A DNA stretch of 64,000 nucleotides from Pedobacter endophyticus. Its GTDB lineage: Bacteria; Bacteroidota; Bacteroidia; Sphingobacteriales; Sphingobacteriaceae. The translations under genes and the position numbers were made by a program. Shown here piece after piece: positions 25,551 through 34,508 of the stretch. How positions within the stretch are numbered: the stretch's first letter is position 1; the number at the start of each line of letters is the position of its first letter. Location: the NCBI RefSeq assembly GCF_015679185.1, contig NZ_CP064939.1, forward strand, positions 3,286,001 to 3,350,000, given 5' to 3'. The notes beneath the pieces were generated by a model, which saw only the letters and a list, made by a program, of their open reading frames with translations, did no database searches and had not been told where the DNA came from.

Positions 25551-27248
25551 ATGAAGAAGCTTTTATTATTGCTGTTAACAGCTACGATCTTTTTTGCATT
25601 GCCCGCTACCAAAACTTACGCGGCTTTGGTGCAAGATACTTCATCAGCTACGCTGCCCGACGATGTAGTTTTTACAGAGGTGGGATCATCGCAGGATAGT
25701 GCAGCGAATGGCATTGTTAAAGATACTGTTAAAGAAAGCAAAGTACAGGCAGATACGCTAACCAAACCCGTCAAGGCCCCTCAAACATCGAGCGCTGAAG
25801 AACTAACCCTTTGGCAAACATTTATTACCGGTTTACTAGGTGGTTTCCTGGCGTTTTTAATGCCCTGCATTTTTCCGATGGTTCCATTAACCATAAGTTA
25901 CTTTACAAAAAGGGCCGGCAGCAAACAAAAGGGAATTGGGCAGGCCATAATATATGGCTTATCAATTATCGTAATCTATGTTGTTTTTGGGCTGTTAATC
26001 ACTTTCCTGTTCGGCTCGAGCAAGTTAAATGAGTTAAGCAGCAGCGGCACATTTAACTTTGCCTTCTTTATTTTACTTGTTGTTTTTGCAATTTCGTTTT
26101 TTGGCGCTTTTGAGATCACGCTGCCAAGCAGCTTTGTTAATAAAATAGATCAGAAGGCTGATAACAGCAAGGGCTTGGGCGGAATTTTCTTCATGGCTGC
26201 ATCGCTTGCGCTCGTTTCGTTTTCGTGTACGGGACCAATTATCGGAACTTTACTTGTTGATGCAAGTTCTAAAGGTGCAGTATTGGGCCCGGCCGTAGGC
26301 ATGTTTGGCTTTGCATTGGCACTGGCATTACCGTTTACCTTATCGGCAATTTTCCCCGGGTTTTTAAACAGCATGCCGAAATCTGGCGGTTGGCTAAATA
26401 GCGTTAAAGTTTGTTTGGGATTTTTGGAACTGGCACTGGCGTTAAAATTTTTATCGGCTGCCGATTTGGTCTGGCATTGGGAGTGGTTCGATCGCGAGAT
26501 CTTCCTTTCGTTGTGGATTGTAATTTTTACGCTAATGGGAATTTACATCCTGGGTAAAATCAAGTTTTCGCATGATAGTGATCTCGCATTTGTTTCTGTT
26601 CCGAGGCTTTTCTTTGCCATGCTGTCGTTCTCTTTTGCCGTATACATTCTGCCAGGTCTTTGGGGCGCTCCGGTGAGCGTACTGAGTGGCCTGGCGCCGC
26701 CTTTTAATACGCAGGATTTTGTGCTTGGTGGCGGTAGCGAAACGGCCTCGGCCCCGACCGATTTTCCATCGACAATAAAATATAGCGAAAAACTGCATCC
26801 GCCACGCGGGTTCAATGCCTTTTTTGATCTTGATGAAGGTTTGGCCTATGCAAAAAAAGTAAATAAACCGGTAATGATCGATTTTACCGGACATGCCTGT
26901 GTAAATTGCAGGAGAATGGAGGATGAAATTTGGATCGACGCTGAAGTAAAGCGTTTAATTAAGGACGAGTATGTTTTGATTCAGCTTTACGTTGATGAGC
27001 GAGCAGTTAAAATGCCAGCAAATAAGGTGCATTACTCAGAAATTCTGCGTAAAAACACCGAGGATCTGGGCGCTTGGAACGCTGATTTTCAGGCAACGAA
27101 ATACAATACCAATTCGCAGCCCTTTTATGTATTGGCAGGGCACGACCTGAACCCTTTGGTAACACCGCAGGGAGCAATATTTGATGCTAAACAATATGCG
27201 CTATATTTGCAGAGCGCTTTAGACATCTACAAAGCAAGAAGTAAATAA
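25551..27248 (+). CDS. dsbD: Thiol:disulfide interchange protein DsbD (membrane and thioredoxin domains)
   Basis: About 565 residues. I place the start at ATG 25551, because it opens a signal peptide (MKKLLLLLLTATIFFALPAT); an upstream in-frame extension of 23 residues looks non-coding. After a T/S-rich linker come about eight membrane segments of the CcdA type, with the paired cysteines in FLMPCIFPMVPLT and SFSCTGPIIG, then a periplasmic thioredoxin domain with CVNC in DFTGHACVNCRRME. It moves electrons from cytoplasmic thioredoxin to the periplasm. The usual N-domain is encoded separately upstream. pfkA starts immediately after the stop. Confidence 0.92.
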   Translation: MKKLLLLLLTATIFFALPATKTYAALVQDTSSATLPDDVVFTEVGSSQDSAANGIVKDTVKESKVQADTLTKPVKAPQTSSAEELTLWQTFITGLLGGFLAFLMPCIFPMVPLTISYFTKRAGSKQKGIGQAIIYGLSIIVIYVVFGLLITFLFGSSKLNELSSSGTFNFAFFILLVVFAISFFGAFEITLPSSFVNKIDQKADNSKGLGGIFFMAASLALVSFSCTGPIIGTLLVDASSKGAVLGPAVGMFGFALALALPFTLSAIFPGFLNSMPKSGGWLNSVKVCLGFLELALALKFLSAADLVWHWEWFDREIFLSLWIVIFTLMGIYILGKIKFSHDSDLAFVSVPRLFFAMLSFSFAVYILPGLWGAPVSVLSGLAPPFNTQDFVLGGGSETASAPTDFPSTIKYSEKLHPPRGFNAFFDLDEGLAYAKKVNKPVMIDFTGHACVNCRRMEDEIWIDAEVKRLIKDEYVLIQLYVDERAVKMPANKVHYSEILRKNTEDLGAWNADFQATKYNTNSQPFYVLAGHDLNPLVTPQGAIFDAKQYALYLQSALDIYKARSK

Positions 27249-28232
27249 ATGAATAAGATTAAGAACATTGGCGTTTTAACCTCTGGTGGAGATTCGCCAG
27301 GCATGAACGCTGCAATTAGGGCGGTTGTTAGGGCCTCTATTTATTATGATATAGAAGTAACCGGAGTTGTTCGCGGTTATGAGGGACTAATTAACAAAGA
27401 TTTTATCGCTATGGATCGTAAATCTGTAGCCAACATTATCCAACGTGGAGGCACAATCCTCAAAACGGCCCGTAGTGAAGCTTTCAGAACCGTTGAAGGG
27501 AGAAAGAAAGCCTACGATAATATGAAAGAAGAAGGCATTGATGCCTTAGTTGTTATAGGTGGCGACGGAACTTTTACCGGCGCTAATGTTTTCTCCTCAG
27601 AGTTTGATTTTCCAATTGTAGGGCTTCCGGGTACCATTGATAATGATTTGGCGGGAACCGATTTTACTATCGGCTACGATTCGGCCCTAAATACGGTTGT
27701 TGATGCGGTAGACAGGATCAGAGATACAGCTGAATCTCACGACAGGCTCTTTATAGTTGAGGTAATGGGACGCGATTCGGGCCTTATTGCGTTAAGAAGC
27801 GGTATTGGCGTTGGTGCAGAAGCGATCATGATTCCAGAAGCCAACATGAACACCAACGATATATTGCATAAGCTGGAGCACAGCCGAAAAGATAAAGCCT
27901 CAAAAATAATTATTGTTGCCGAAGGCGATGATACAGGTGGCGCATTTAAGGTTGGAGAGATTTTGCAAGAGAAATACCCACATTACGATACGAAAGTATC
28001 CATTTTGGGGCACATTCAACGGGGCGGAAAGCCAACCTGCATGGATCGCGTTTTAGCGAGCAGACTCGGCGTTGCCGCTGTAGAAGGGTTAATTAAAGGC
28101 GAAAGAGGCGCCATGGCCGGGTTAGTAAACAAAGAGATTATTTTTACGCCGTTTAACCATGCCATTAAGCATATTAATGCCGAACAGGTAAGCTCAACGT
28201 GGGTAAAACTGATTGATATATTGTCGTTTTAA
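27249..28232 (+). CDS. pfkA: ATP-dependent 6-phosphofructokinase
   Basis: A 327-residue glycolytic enzyme phosphorylating fructose 6-phosphate. Motifs: GGDSPGMNAAIRAVVR (ATP site), IGGDGTFTGA, LPGTIDNDLAGTD (catalytic Asp region), EVMGRDSGLIAL and GHIQRGGKPTCMDR. The GGDG glycine after the second Asp fits ATP dependence, where pyrophosphate-dependent enzymes carry GGDD. Length is normal for PfkA. Its ATG directly abuts the dsbD stop, so the two are probably one transcript although unrelated in pathway. Confidence 0.95.
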   Translation: MNKIKNIGVLTSGGDSPGMNAAIRAVVRASIYYDIEVTGVVRGYEGLINKDFIAMDRKSVANIIQRGGTILKTARSEAFRTVEGRKKAYDNMKEEGIDALVVIGGDGTFTGANVFSSEFDFPIVGLPGTIDNDLAGTDFTIGYDSALNTVVDAVDRIRDTAESHDRLFIVEVMGRDSGLIALRSGIGVGAEAIMIPEANMNTNDILHKLEHSRKDKASKIIIVAEGDDTGGAFKVGEILQEKYPHYDTKVSILGHIQRGGKPTCMDRVLASRLGVAAVEGLIKGERGAMAGLVNKEIIFTPFNHAIKHINAEQVSSTWVKLIDILSF

Positions 28233-28264
28233 AAGCCTCACCCTTTGAAAGATTGAAGCTATTG

Positions 28265-28455
28265 AAAAGACAATACCTCCCTCTCCGGAGGAGAGGGAAA
28301 CAAAGGACAGTGGTTTAAACCCAAAACTTAAACAAATTTCAATAAAGAAAATACTGATCCTTTACGCCTAAGGTAGCTTAAAGCCTTATGAGATTGGACG
28401 GATTTTTACCGCTGTCCGCTAAGTCCCTCCCCTCGGGGGAGGGATCAGGAGGAAC
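28265..28455. repeat. GC-rich BIME-like hairpins
   Basis: CCTCCCTCTCCGGAGGAGAG (about 28277-28296) and CCCTCCCCTCGGGGGAGGG (28426-28444). They belong to the CTCCCC/GGGGAG family seen at 15.04, 34.7, 52.34, 53.63, 53.71 and 59.45 kb. Confidence 0.65.
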
Positions 28456-28491
28456 AAGCCAAAATGCTAACTTTGGCAGGGTGGGGCTGCT

Positions 28492-28815
28492 TTAATCCTC
28501 TAAAATGACTGCGGTTCCATTGGCACTCACCATAAGCATGCTGCCGCCGTTTCCAACAGTTTCGTAGTCTAAATCGATGCCAACAATGGCGTTTGCACCC
28601 AAAGCTGCGGCGTATTGTTGCATTTCGTTCAAGGCGGTATCTTTTCCCTCTCGTAATACACGTTCGTAAGAGCTCGATCGGCCGCCAACGATATCGGTTA
28701 TGCCCGCAAATAAATCTTTAAAAATGTTTGCGCCAATAATGGTTTCTCCGGTAACGAGACCAACATATTTTACAATTTTTCTGCCCTCAACCGTGGGCGT
28801 AGTAGTTAATAGCAT
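28492..28815 (-). CDS. YbjQ/UPF0145 family protein
   Basis: A 107-residue protein of the YbjQ family (proposed heavy-metal-binding domain). It shows [39 protein letters not shown], the conserved [20 protein letters not shown] and the glycine-rich end [16 protein letters not shown]. The fold is a pentameric beta-rich assembly in solved members; no enzyme activity is established. It is a single leftward gene bounded by repeats and the nucleotidase. Confidence 0.92.
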   Translation of the reverse strand: MLLTTTPTVEGRKIVKYVGLVTGETIIGANIFKDLFAGITDIVGGRSSSYERVLREGKDTALNEMQQYAAALGANAIVGIDLDYETVGNGGSMLMVSANGTAVILED

Positions 28816-28910
28816 AGTTTTTAGTTTGTTGTTTAGAGTGCTTTTTTGGCTGAATGTTACATTTTTGAGCTGAACGGCGTTGTATGTGCCAAAAAAATGG
28901 CGGTAAAGAT

Positions 28911-29432
28911 TTACAGCAGCAGCCCGGCAACTTCTTCCCAGGTGTTTACGCGTTCGTAATCGGTAACGAGCAAGTTGTGCGGCGATGTAAACAGCAAGGG
29001 CCTACCAGGATAGTTAACGAAATTCTTAATGCGGTCGTCGATCATAATATCGGTGTTTACGATCTTATTGCCGCAGAAGATGATGTGCTGCCAGTCGATA
29101 AACGGAAAATGATCGGCAAGCCAATCGTGCTTATCCTTTAAGCAATTCGGAAACTCCATGGCGGCCGAAACAATGTAAACCTCGTATTTTTGTTGCAGCG
29201 CTTTAATTACACGTTGGCTATCGGGAATAATTTCCAGATCACGAAAAAAGCCGGGCTCGTTAATATACTCGAACCATTTTTGTTCAACATCTTTGGGAAC
29301 ATGGTGATAGATTTCGTTCCCGGCATCGATTTTCAGATCTAAAGGAACGGTGTAATCACGGTTGTAAAGCTGAATAAATTTCTTAATCGGATCGGCAATT
29401 ACCTCATCCATATCTATGGCGATTCTTTTCAT
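28911..29432 (-). CDS. 5'(3')-deoxyribonucleotidase-like HAD phosphatase
   Basis: A 173-residue HAD-superfamily enzyme. Motif I is IDMDEVIAD (residues 5-13), with Asp nucleophile and acid/base Asp; motif II is the VSAAMEFP strand; motif IV is the late acidic stretch [12 protein letters not shown]. The cap and length match the NT5C family, which removes phosphate from deoxyribonucleoside monophosphates. It reads leftward, divergent from rpsP. Confidence 0.88.
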   Translation of the reverse strand: MKRIAIDMDEVIADPIKKFIQLYNRDYTVPLDLKIDAGNEIYHHVPKDVEQKWFEYINEPGFFRDLEIIPDSQRVIKALQQKYEVYIVSAAMEFPNCLKDKHDWLADHFPFIDWQHIIFCGNKIVNTDIMIDDRIKNFVNYPGRPLLFTSPHNLLVTDYERVNTWEEVAGLLL

Positions 29433-29511
29433 GGTTTTTTTGCGAATATTTTCGCCAAATCTGCTGAAAATAAAGAAATTAAACTATGTTTTTAATTTAC
29501 AGTATTTTAGT

Positions 29512-29519
29512 TATCTTTG
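29512..29519 (+). promoter_or_regulatory. TAnnTTTG promoter motif before rpsP
   Basis: TATCTTTG followed by GCAG, 56 bases before the rpsP ATG. A strong match to the Bacteroidota -7 element, so transcription should start near 29525 and leave a leader of about 50 bases. Confidence 0.6.
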
Positions 29520-29575
29520 CAGCCCCGCAGCATGTAGCTCCGGGAACTATGTTGAATACATAAATACGAAAAGAA

Positions 29576-30136
29576 ATGGCAACTAAAATCAGATTGCAAA
29601 GATTCGGTAAAAAAGGAAAGCCTTTTTTCCACGTTGTGGTAGCAGATTCTCGCTCTCCACGTGATGGTAAATTTATTGAGCGTTTAGGTTCTTATAACCC
29701 AAACACCAATCCTGCTACTATCGAAATCAACTTCGAGAAAACTTTGGCTTGGGTAAACAGTGGTGCACAACCAACTGATACAGCTCGTGCTATACTATCT
29801 TACAAAGGCGTTTTATACAAAAAACACTTAGAAGGTGGTGTTAAAAAAGGTGCTTTAACGCAAGAACAAGCTGACGAGAAATTCACTGCTTGGTTAGACG
29901 CTAAAGCGGGCAAAATCTCTGGTAAAACAGAAGGTTTAGCTACTTCTAAAGCAGATGCACGTAAAGAGGCATTAGCAGCAGAAGCTAAGAAAAAAGAAGA
30001 AAGAGCAGCAGCAATCGCAGCTAAAAATGCACCAGTTGCAGAAGAGGTTGTTGAAGAAGAAGCTCCAGCTGCTGAAGCTGAGGCAACTGAAGAAGCTCCT
30101 GCAGCAGAAGCTACTAAAGAAGAAGGAGCAGAATAA
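29576..30136 (+). CDS. rpsP: 30S ribosomal protein S16 with long Ala/Glu tail
   Basis: A 186-residue S16. Residues 1-85 are the ordinary protein ([39 protein letters not shown], and the [19 protein letters not shown] segment). The rest, from about 90 on, is an extension made mostly of Ala, Glu and Lys, ending acidic ([20 protein letters not shown]). E. coli S16 is 82 residues; such tails are typical of Bacteroidota S16 and their role is unknown. It leads the rpsP-rimM-trmD-rplS group and is followed by a terminator-like hairpin, so downstream genes may be expressed at lower level. Confidence 0.96.
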   Translation: MATKIRLQRFGKKGKPFFHVVVADSRSPRDGKFIERLGSYNPNTNPATIEINFEKTLAWVNSGAQPTDTARAILSYKGVLYKKHLEGGVKKGALTQEQADEKFTAWLDAKAGKISGKTEGLATSKADARKEALAAEAKKKEERAAAIAAKNAPVAEEVVEEEAPAAEAEATEEAPAAEATKEEGAE

Positions 30137-30157
30137 TCATAATTATTTTTGTTCACG

Positions 30158-30192
30158 AAATAGCGTTCCGAATTTCGGAACGCTATTTTTAT
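30158..30192 (+). terminator. Hairpin terminator after rpsP
   Basis: AAATAGCGTTCCGAA and TTTCGGAACGCTATTT make a long stem with almost no loop, ending in T residues. It could be an attenuator between rpsP and rimM. Confidence 0.75.
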
Positions 30193-30199
30193 TTGAAAT

Positions 30200-30290
30200 C
30201 GTCATTGCGAGGCACGAAGCAATCTACTTCGTACGATTTCTCAAAAAGAGATTGCTTCATCTGATGGAAAAATCAGATTCGCAATGACGG
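30200..30290. repeat. REP/BIME element between rpsP and rimM
   Basis: Outer arms CGTCATTGCGAG and GCAATGACG with inner GAAGCAATCT / AGATTGCTTC arms make a 90-base double hairpin. Parts of the same element occur at 3952-3963 and 4341-4382. It ends 15 bases before the rimM start. Confidence 0.8.
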
Positions 30291-30305
30291 AATACAACGG
30301 AAAGT

Positions 30306-30833
30306 ATGAAACACGAAGAAGCATTTTACATAGGTTACGTTACAAAAACGAGGGGCTTAAAAGGCGAGGTTCAGCTATTTTTTGAATTTGACGACTACGA
30401 GAAACTTGATTTCGACGTTGTTTTTGCAGATATGAATGGTAAGCTTGTGCCCTATTTTGTGGCGTCGGCAAAGTTGCAGGCCAATAAAACGGGCTATTTC
30501 AACTTCGATGATGTTGACCATATTGATAAGGCACAGCCCCTGTTAAAGAAGAAACTTTACTTGCCGCTTAACCAAATGCCCGAGCGCAATGAAGATGAAT
30601 TTTTCTACACCGACCTGAAAGGGTTTATGGCGGTTGACGAAACACTTGGCGAGCTTGGCCAGATTGCTGAGGTAAACGAATACCCGCAACAATTTGTAGC
30701 TACGGTTTTATACAAAGAAACCGAAATTCTTTTTCCGCTGAACGAAGATTTTATCGTGGAAATTGATGATGAAGAAAAGGTACTTACACTCGATTTACCT
30801 GAAGGCTTGCTGGATATTTATCTCCAAAAGTAA
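30306..30833 (+). CDS. rimM: 16S rRNA processing protein RimM
   Basis: A 175-residue 30S maturation factor that binds S19. The N-terminal RimM domain begins YIGYVTKTRGLKGEVQLFFE (typical G-x-I-x-x-x-x-G-x-x-G-E-x-x), followed by a PRC-barrel-like domain from about residue 95 (FFYTDLKGFMAVDETLGELG through LPEGLLDIY). It is the second member of the conserved rpsP group. A REP element lies in the gap before it. Confidence 0.94.
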   Translation: MKHEEAFYIGYVTKTRGLKGEVQLFFEFDDYEKLDFDVVFADMNGKLVPYFVASAKLQANKTGYFNFDDVDHIDKAQPLLKKKLYLPLNQMPERNEDEFFYTDLKGFMAVDETLGELGQIAEVNEYPQQFVATVLYKETEILFPLNEDFIVEIDDEEKVLTLDLPEGLLDIYLQK

Positions 30834-30938
30834 TTTAGAGCTGCCGTTATCCAGCGAATCCCTGCTTTAAGGGTAATTAATATTTTTTTGTTTTTGAAGC
30901 TAATTTGTTAATTTAGAGTTCATCCTAACCAAATTAAC

Positions 30939-31373
30939 ATGCTTATCAAAACCTTAAAAACCGCCCTGATTTTTGCTGCAGTATTCACGATCGTGTCTTG
31001 CAAAACCGTACAACAAGTCAGTTTAAAAGAAATTAAACCGTTTGTAGGGATCTGGAACGATACCACAAACCCGGGAACCAAAGTCGTTTTTAAAGCCGAC
31101 GGTAGTTTTTACAATGTGGCGAAAGAGGCTGGAGTGCAGATTGTTACTCATAGCGGTACGTTTAAGGTTTTATCGAGCAATATGTATGTGCTAACGATCT
31201 CCGATGCGAGGGCCAATGCAACCTACGATTTAAAGGGCAGGCAATACGCCAACTATTACACGTTAAGCAATGACCATAAAACGATGAAAGTGAGTGGTTA
31301 TGTTGATGGTAGAAATGGCAGGGAAGGTTTGAAATGGGCAAGTGACCTGGTGAGAGTAAATACATTGAATTGA
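30939..31373 (+). CDS. Putative lipoprotein (DUF4488-like)
   Basis: A 144-residue protein with a lipoprotein signal: hydrophobic TALIFAAVFTIVS then Cys 21. The mature part is beta-rich (VGIWNDTTNPGTKVVFKADG and YYTLSNDHKTMKVSGY), similar in style to small lipocalin-like or DUF4488 proteins that begin with a G-x-W pattern. The match is by eye. It lies between rimM and trmD, an unusual place, and probably sits in the outer membrane. Confidence 0.6.
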   Translation: MLIKTLKTALIFAAVFTIVSCKTVQQVSLKEIKPFVGIWNDTTNPGTKVVFKADGSFYNVAKEAGVQIVTHSGTFKVLSSNMYVLTISDARANATYDLKGRQYANYYTLSNDHKTMKVSGYVDGRNGREGLKWASDLVRVNTLN

Positions 31374-31427
31374 TTGGCATGCGTTTGCTATAAAACTTTT
31401 CTGCAGGTTTTCCGTTCTAGCTTTTAT

Positions 31428-32036
31428 ATGAAAGGCTTTCTTATTGCGCTAATCGCTGTCTTTTTTCTCGCTGGTTGCAACCAAACTAATCAATCAGACC
31501 ACGCCATCGCTAACAAAGCGGTTCGTGTAAAAACGCAACAAGATTCGATTGAAGAAGCAGCCTCCAAGGTTTTAACTACATTAAAGGATGAGAATTATGC
31601 TGCATTCGCCGCTTTGTTTCACCCTGTTGATGGCGTTCGTTTCTCACCTTATGGTTTTATCGATCCGACGCATAAAAAGGTTTTAGGCAAAGATTTTTTG
31701 GAGGCGATTGATAAAAACTGGACTTTAACCTGGGGTCATTTCGACAGCAGTGGCGAAGCGATAAAAATGAAAGTTAAGCCTTACGTTGCACGATTTATTT
31801 ACAATGCGGATTACTTAAATGCCGAGAAAAAAAGCTACGATTTATTCATTGGACAAGGTAACACTATAAACAATTTAAAGGAAAGCTATCCCGGGCTTCA
31901 TTTTACTGAATACTATTTTAAAGGTGTAGATGAAAAATACAAGGGGCTCGATTGGACAAGCCTGCGTTTGGTATTTAAAAAGCACGAGGGGTCTTATTAC
32001 CTGGTGGGGGTAATACACGATCAGTGGACGGTTTAG
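31428..32036 (+). CDS. Putative lipoprotein of unknown function
   Basis: I start at ATG 31428, because MKGFLIALIAVFFLAGCNQT is a clear lipoprotein signal with lipobox LAGC; an 18-residue in-frame upstream extension has no such logic. About 202 residues. The mature protein is soluble, with a repeating aromatic pattern (VDGVRFSPYGFID, WGHFDSSGEAIKM, and WTSLRLVFKKHEGSYYLVGV at the end) that recalls SnoaL/NTF2-like folds. No known function. It follows the other lipoprotein by 54 bases and precedes trmD. Confidence 0.7.
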   Translation: MKGFLIALIAVFFLAGCNQTNQSDHAIANKAVRVKTQQDSIEEAASKVLTTLKDENYAAFAALFHPVDGVRFSPYGFIDPTHKKVLGKDFLEAIDKNWTLTWGHFDSSGEAIKMKVKPYVARFIYNADYLNAEKKSYDLFIGQGNTINNLKESYPGLHFTEYYFKGVDEKYKGLDWTSLRLVFKKHEGSYYLVGVIHDQWTV

Positions 32037-32090
32037 TTTATTTAAATCATCAAAACTTGACTTCAGACTAAAGACTTCGAACTAAAGACT

Positions 32091-32098
32091 TAACTTTG
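32091..32098 (+). promoter_or_regulatory. TAnnTTTG motif just before trmD
   Basis: TAACTTTG ends four bases before the trmD ATG (32103). If used, RNA would begin at or within a few bases of the start codon, giving a leaderless message. It is preceded by ACTAAAGACTT direct repeats. Confidence 0.4.
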
Positions 32099-32102
32099 CG
32101 CC

Positions 32103-32777
32103 ATGCGTTTTGATATTATAACTGTTTTGCCTGCTTTGTTAGAAAGCCCATTTGCACATTCTATTTTGCAGCGGGCGCAAAAGAAGGGGATTGCAGAAAT
32201 TGTGGTTCATAACCTGCGTGATTACGCAACAAACAAACAAAAGAGTGTAGACGATTACCAATACGGTGGCGGTAGCGGCATGGTGATGAGTATTGAGCCT
32301 TTTGCGGCCTGCATTGAGAAGCTTCAGGCGGAGCGGCAATACGATGAAATTATTTTTATGAGCCCCGATGGTGTTACGCTCAACCAGAGCACGGCCAACG
32401 AGTTATCTATAAAGAAGAATATCATTATTCTTTGCGGGCATTACAAGGGCATAGATCAGCGCATACGGGATATCTTTGTCACCCGTGAGATTTCGGTTGG
32501 CGATTATGTTTTAAGCGGCGGAGAATTGCCGGCAGCGATAGTTGTTGACGCGGTTGTTCGCTTAATACCCGGCGTATTGAACGATGAAACCTCTGCCCTT
32601 TCTGATAGCTTCCAAGGCGAGCTTTTAGATGCCCCGGTTTATACCCGTCCGGCCGATTGGCGGGGCCACAAGGTGCCCGATGTTTTATTGAGCGGGCATG
32701 AGGCGAAAGTGAACGAATGGAGGCATGAGCAGGCCCTGGAGCGAACAAAACTGCGCCGCCCTGATCTTTTGGAATAG
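32103..32777 (+). CDS. trmD: tRNA (guanine-37-N1)-methyltransferase
   Basis: A 224-residue SPOUT-class methyltransferase that makes m1G37 next to the anticodon and prevents frameshifting. Motifs: [13 protein letters not shown] (after the first helix), [11 protein letters not shown] with the knotted AdoMet site, and [20 protein letters not shown], followed by the basic C-terminal tRNA-binding domain with [15 protein letters not shown]. Length matches E. coli TrmD (255) less a short tail. It precedes rplS as in most bacteria, although two lipoprotein genes separate it from rimM. Confidence 0.96.
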   Translation: MRFDIITVLPALLESPFAHSILQRAQKKGIAEIVVHNLRDYATNKQKSVDDYQYGGGSGMVMSIEPFAACIEKLQAERQYDEIIFMSPDGVTLNQSTANELSIKKNIIILCGHYKGIDQRIRDIFVTREISVGDYVLSGGELPAAIVVDAVVRLIPGVLNDETSALSDSFQGELLDAPVYTRPADWRGHKVPDVLLSGHEAKVNEWRHEQALERTKLRRPDLLE

Positions 32778-32914
32778 AAGCATTTACAGGAGTTGATTGT
32801 GGATTTCTAAAACATTGTGGAAAAAATAAAATTAGTTTTTTTAATTGAAAAAAAATCCCTAATATTGCAATCCGAATTTCACGGGTTGAAATATCGATTT
32901 AATAGCTTAAAATC

Positions 32915-33262
32915 ATGGATTTAGTAAAATTTGTTGAAGAGCAGGCCATCGCGAAAAAAGATTTTCCTGCGTTCAAGTCTGGCGATACAGTGAGCGTACA
33001 CTATAAAATTCGCGAAGGTAATAAAGAACGTGTTCAAATTTACCAAGGTGTTGTAATCCAACGCAACAGTGCTGGTGCTAACGAAACTTTCACAGTTCGT
33101 AAAATTAGCAATGGTGTGGGTGTTGAGCGTATTTTCCCGTTCAGTTCTCCAAACATCGAAAAAGTAGAAGTAAATAGCTATGGTAAGGTTCGTAGAGCTA
33201 AGTTGTTTTATTTACGTGCTTTAACTGGTAAAGCTGCTCGTATCAAATCATTAAGAAAATAA
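32915..33262 (+). CDS. rplS: 50S ribosomal protein L19
   Basis: A 115-residue L19. Typical sequence: [59 protein letters not shown], and [19 protein letters not shown] at the end. L19 sits at the 30S-50S interface. It is the last gene of the rpsP group, with a 137-base gap after trmD that includes TAATATTG near 32860, a weak promoter match. It is followed by a terminator. Confidence 0.96.
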   Translation: MDLVKFVEEQAIAKKDFPAFKSGDTVSVHYKIREGNKERVQIYQGVVIQRNSAGANETFTVRKISNGVGVERIFPFSSPNIEKVEVNSYGKVRRAKLFYLRALTGKAARIKSLRK

Positions 33263-33284
33263 TATTCTTTATTATAAGATATAG

Positions 33285-33316
33285 CCTTCACGATTAATTT
33301 CGTGGAGGTTTTTTTG
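33285..33316 (+). terminator. Intrinsic terminator after rplS
   Basis: CCTTCACG and CGTGGAGG pair (one G-U) around an eight-base loop, followed by seven T residues. Confidence 0.8.
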
Positions 33317-33332
33317 TTTATAACTTTACCGT

Positions 33333-34508
33333 ATGTTAGATTCTGCATTTTTCGACCAGATATTTTGGGGCAACACCGTAAAGGCTTATTGCTTATTTGG
33401 AGGTATCCTTTTTTTTGGCCTCATTTTTAAAAGAATTGTATCAAAGCTATTAAGTAAGCTGCTGTTTAAGCTTTTCGAACGTTTTTCGCAGCCCTCGCAC
33501 GATCAGGCTTTTGTAGCCCTGCTGATTAAGCCAATCGAAAGCTTCATCCTTTTAAGCACCCTTTACCTTTCCATTAACCAGTTAAAGCACCCCTTAGAGG
33601 TTGCTATATTCCATTACAGTAAATTGGTAGGCAAGGTTAAAGAGCAGATTCCGGTTTCAATTGGTGATTTTATCGACAGGATTTTTCTTTTTTTGATCAT
33701 CCTTTCGGTTTTTTGGATCATTTTAAGAATAATCGATTTCATAAGTCATGTTTTATTGTACAAGGCATCGTTAACAGAAAACAAATCCGACGATCAATTG
33801 GTGCCTTTTTTGAAAGAGCTTTTCAAAACCCTCGTAATCTTCATTGGTTTTTTTACGCTGCTGGGCTTCGTTTTCGAGGTAAATGTATTAACGCTGATCA
33901 CCGGACTGGGTATTGGCGGTATTGCGATTGCATTGGCGGCGAAAGAGAGTTTAGAGAACCTGATCGGCTCTTTTACCATATTTTTAGATAAGCCTTTTAC
34001 GGTAGGCGATTTGGTGAAGGTTGACGGCGTAGAAGGAACAATTGAAAAGGTAGGCTTTAGGAGTACGCGGATTCGTACAGCTGAAAAAACAATGGCCACC
34101 ATTCCAAATCGGGGGATGATTGATGGTGTTTTGGAAAATCTTTCTCTGCGCAACTCACGAAAAGTAGGCTTTATCATTGGTTTAACTTACGAAACTAAGC
34201 CGGCATCGTTAAAAAAAATCATCAGTGAAATTCAGGAATTAATCAATCAGCATGCTGCTACAAATCAGGATGGAAATGTATCATTTAAGAGCTTTGGCGA
34301 CTCGGGCTTAAACGTAGAGGTAAATTACTTTGTTACGGAGCTCAACTTTCTCAATTTCCTTAACATCAGACAGGAGATTAACTTAGAGATTATGGATATT
34401 GTGCTTCGGAATAACTCTGATTTTGCTTATCCTACGCAAAGGCTCATTAGCGATAGGCCGCTTGCAGCCAATGAGGAAAAGGCCGTTGGCAACGATGCTA
34501 TTGATTAG
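33333..34508 (+). CDS. Small-conductance mechanosensitive channel (MscS family)
   Basis: A 391-residue inner-membrane channel. Four or five membrane segments occupy about 20-200; the pore helix and junction are GIGGIAIALAAKESLENLIG followed by SFTIFLDKPFTVGDLVKVDG, the MscS beta-domain entry, and GTIEKVGFRSTRIRT. A cytoplasmic vestibule follows. E. coli MscS has 286 residues, so this is one of the larger MscS-like forms with extra N-terminal helices. It opens on membrane tension to release osmolytes. Single gene. Confidence 0.92.
   Translation: MLDSAFFDQIFWGNTVKAYCLFGGILFFGLIFKRIVSKLLSKLLFKLFERFSQPSHDQAFVALLIKPIESFILLSTLYLSINQLKHPLEVAIFHYSKLVGKVKEQIPVSIGDFIDRIFLFLIILSVFWIILRIIDFISHVLLYKASLTENKSDDQLVPFLKELFKTLVIFIGFFTLLGFVFEVNVLTLITGLGIGGIAIALAAKESLENLIGSFTIFLDKPFTVGDLVKVDGVEGTIEKVGFRSTRIRTAEKTMATIPNRGMIDGVLENLSLRNSRKVGFIIGLTYETKPASLKKIISEIQELINQHAATNQDGNVSFKSFGDSGLNVEVNYFVTELNFLNFLNIRQEINLEIMDIVLRNNSDFAYPTQRLISDRPLAANEEKAVGNDAID

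Noticed and set aside
28265..28455. Rho-independent terminator of pfkA
   Set aside because: Hairpins are present but lack a following T tract in the + direction; treated as repeats.
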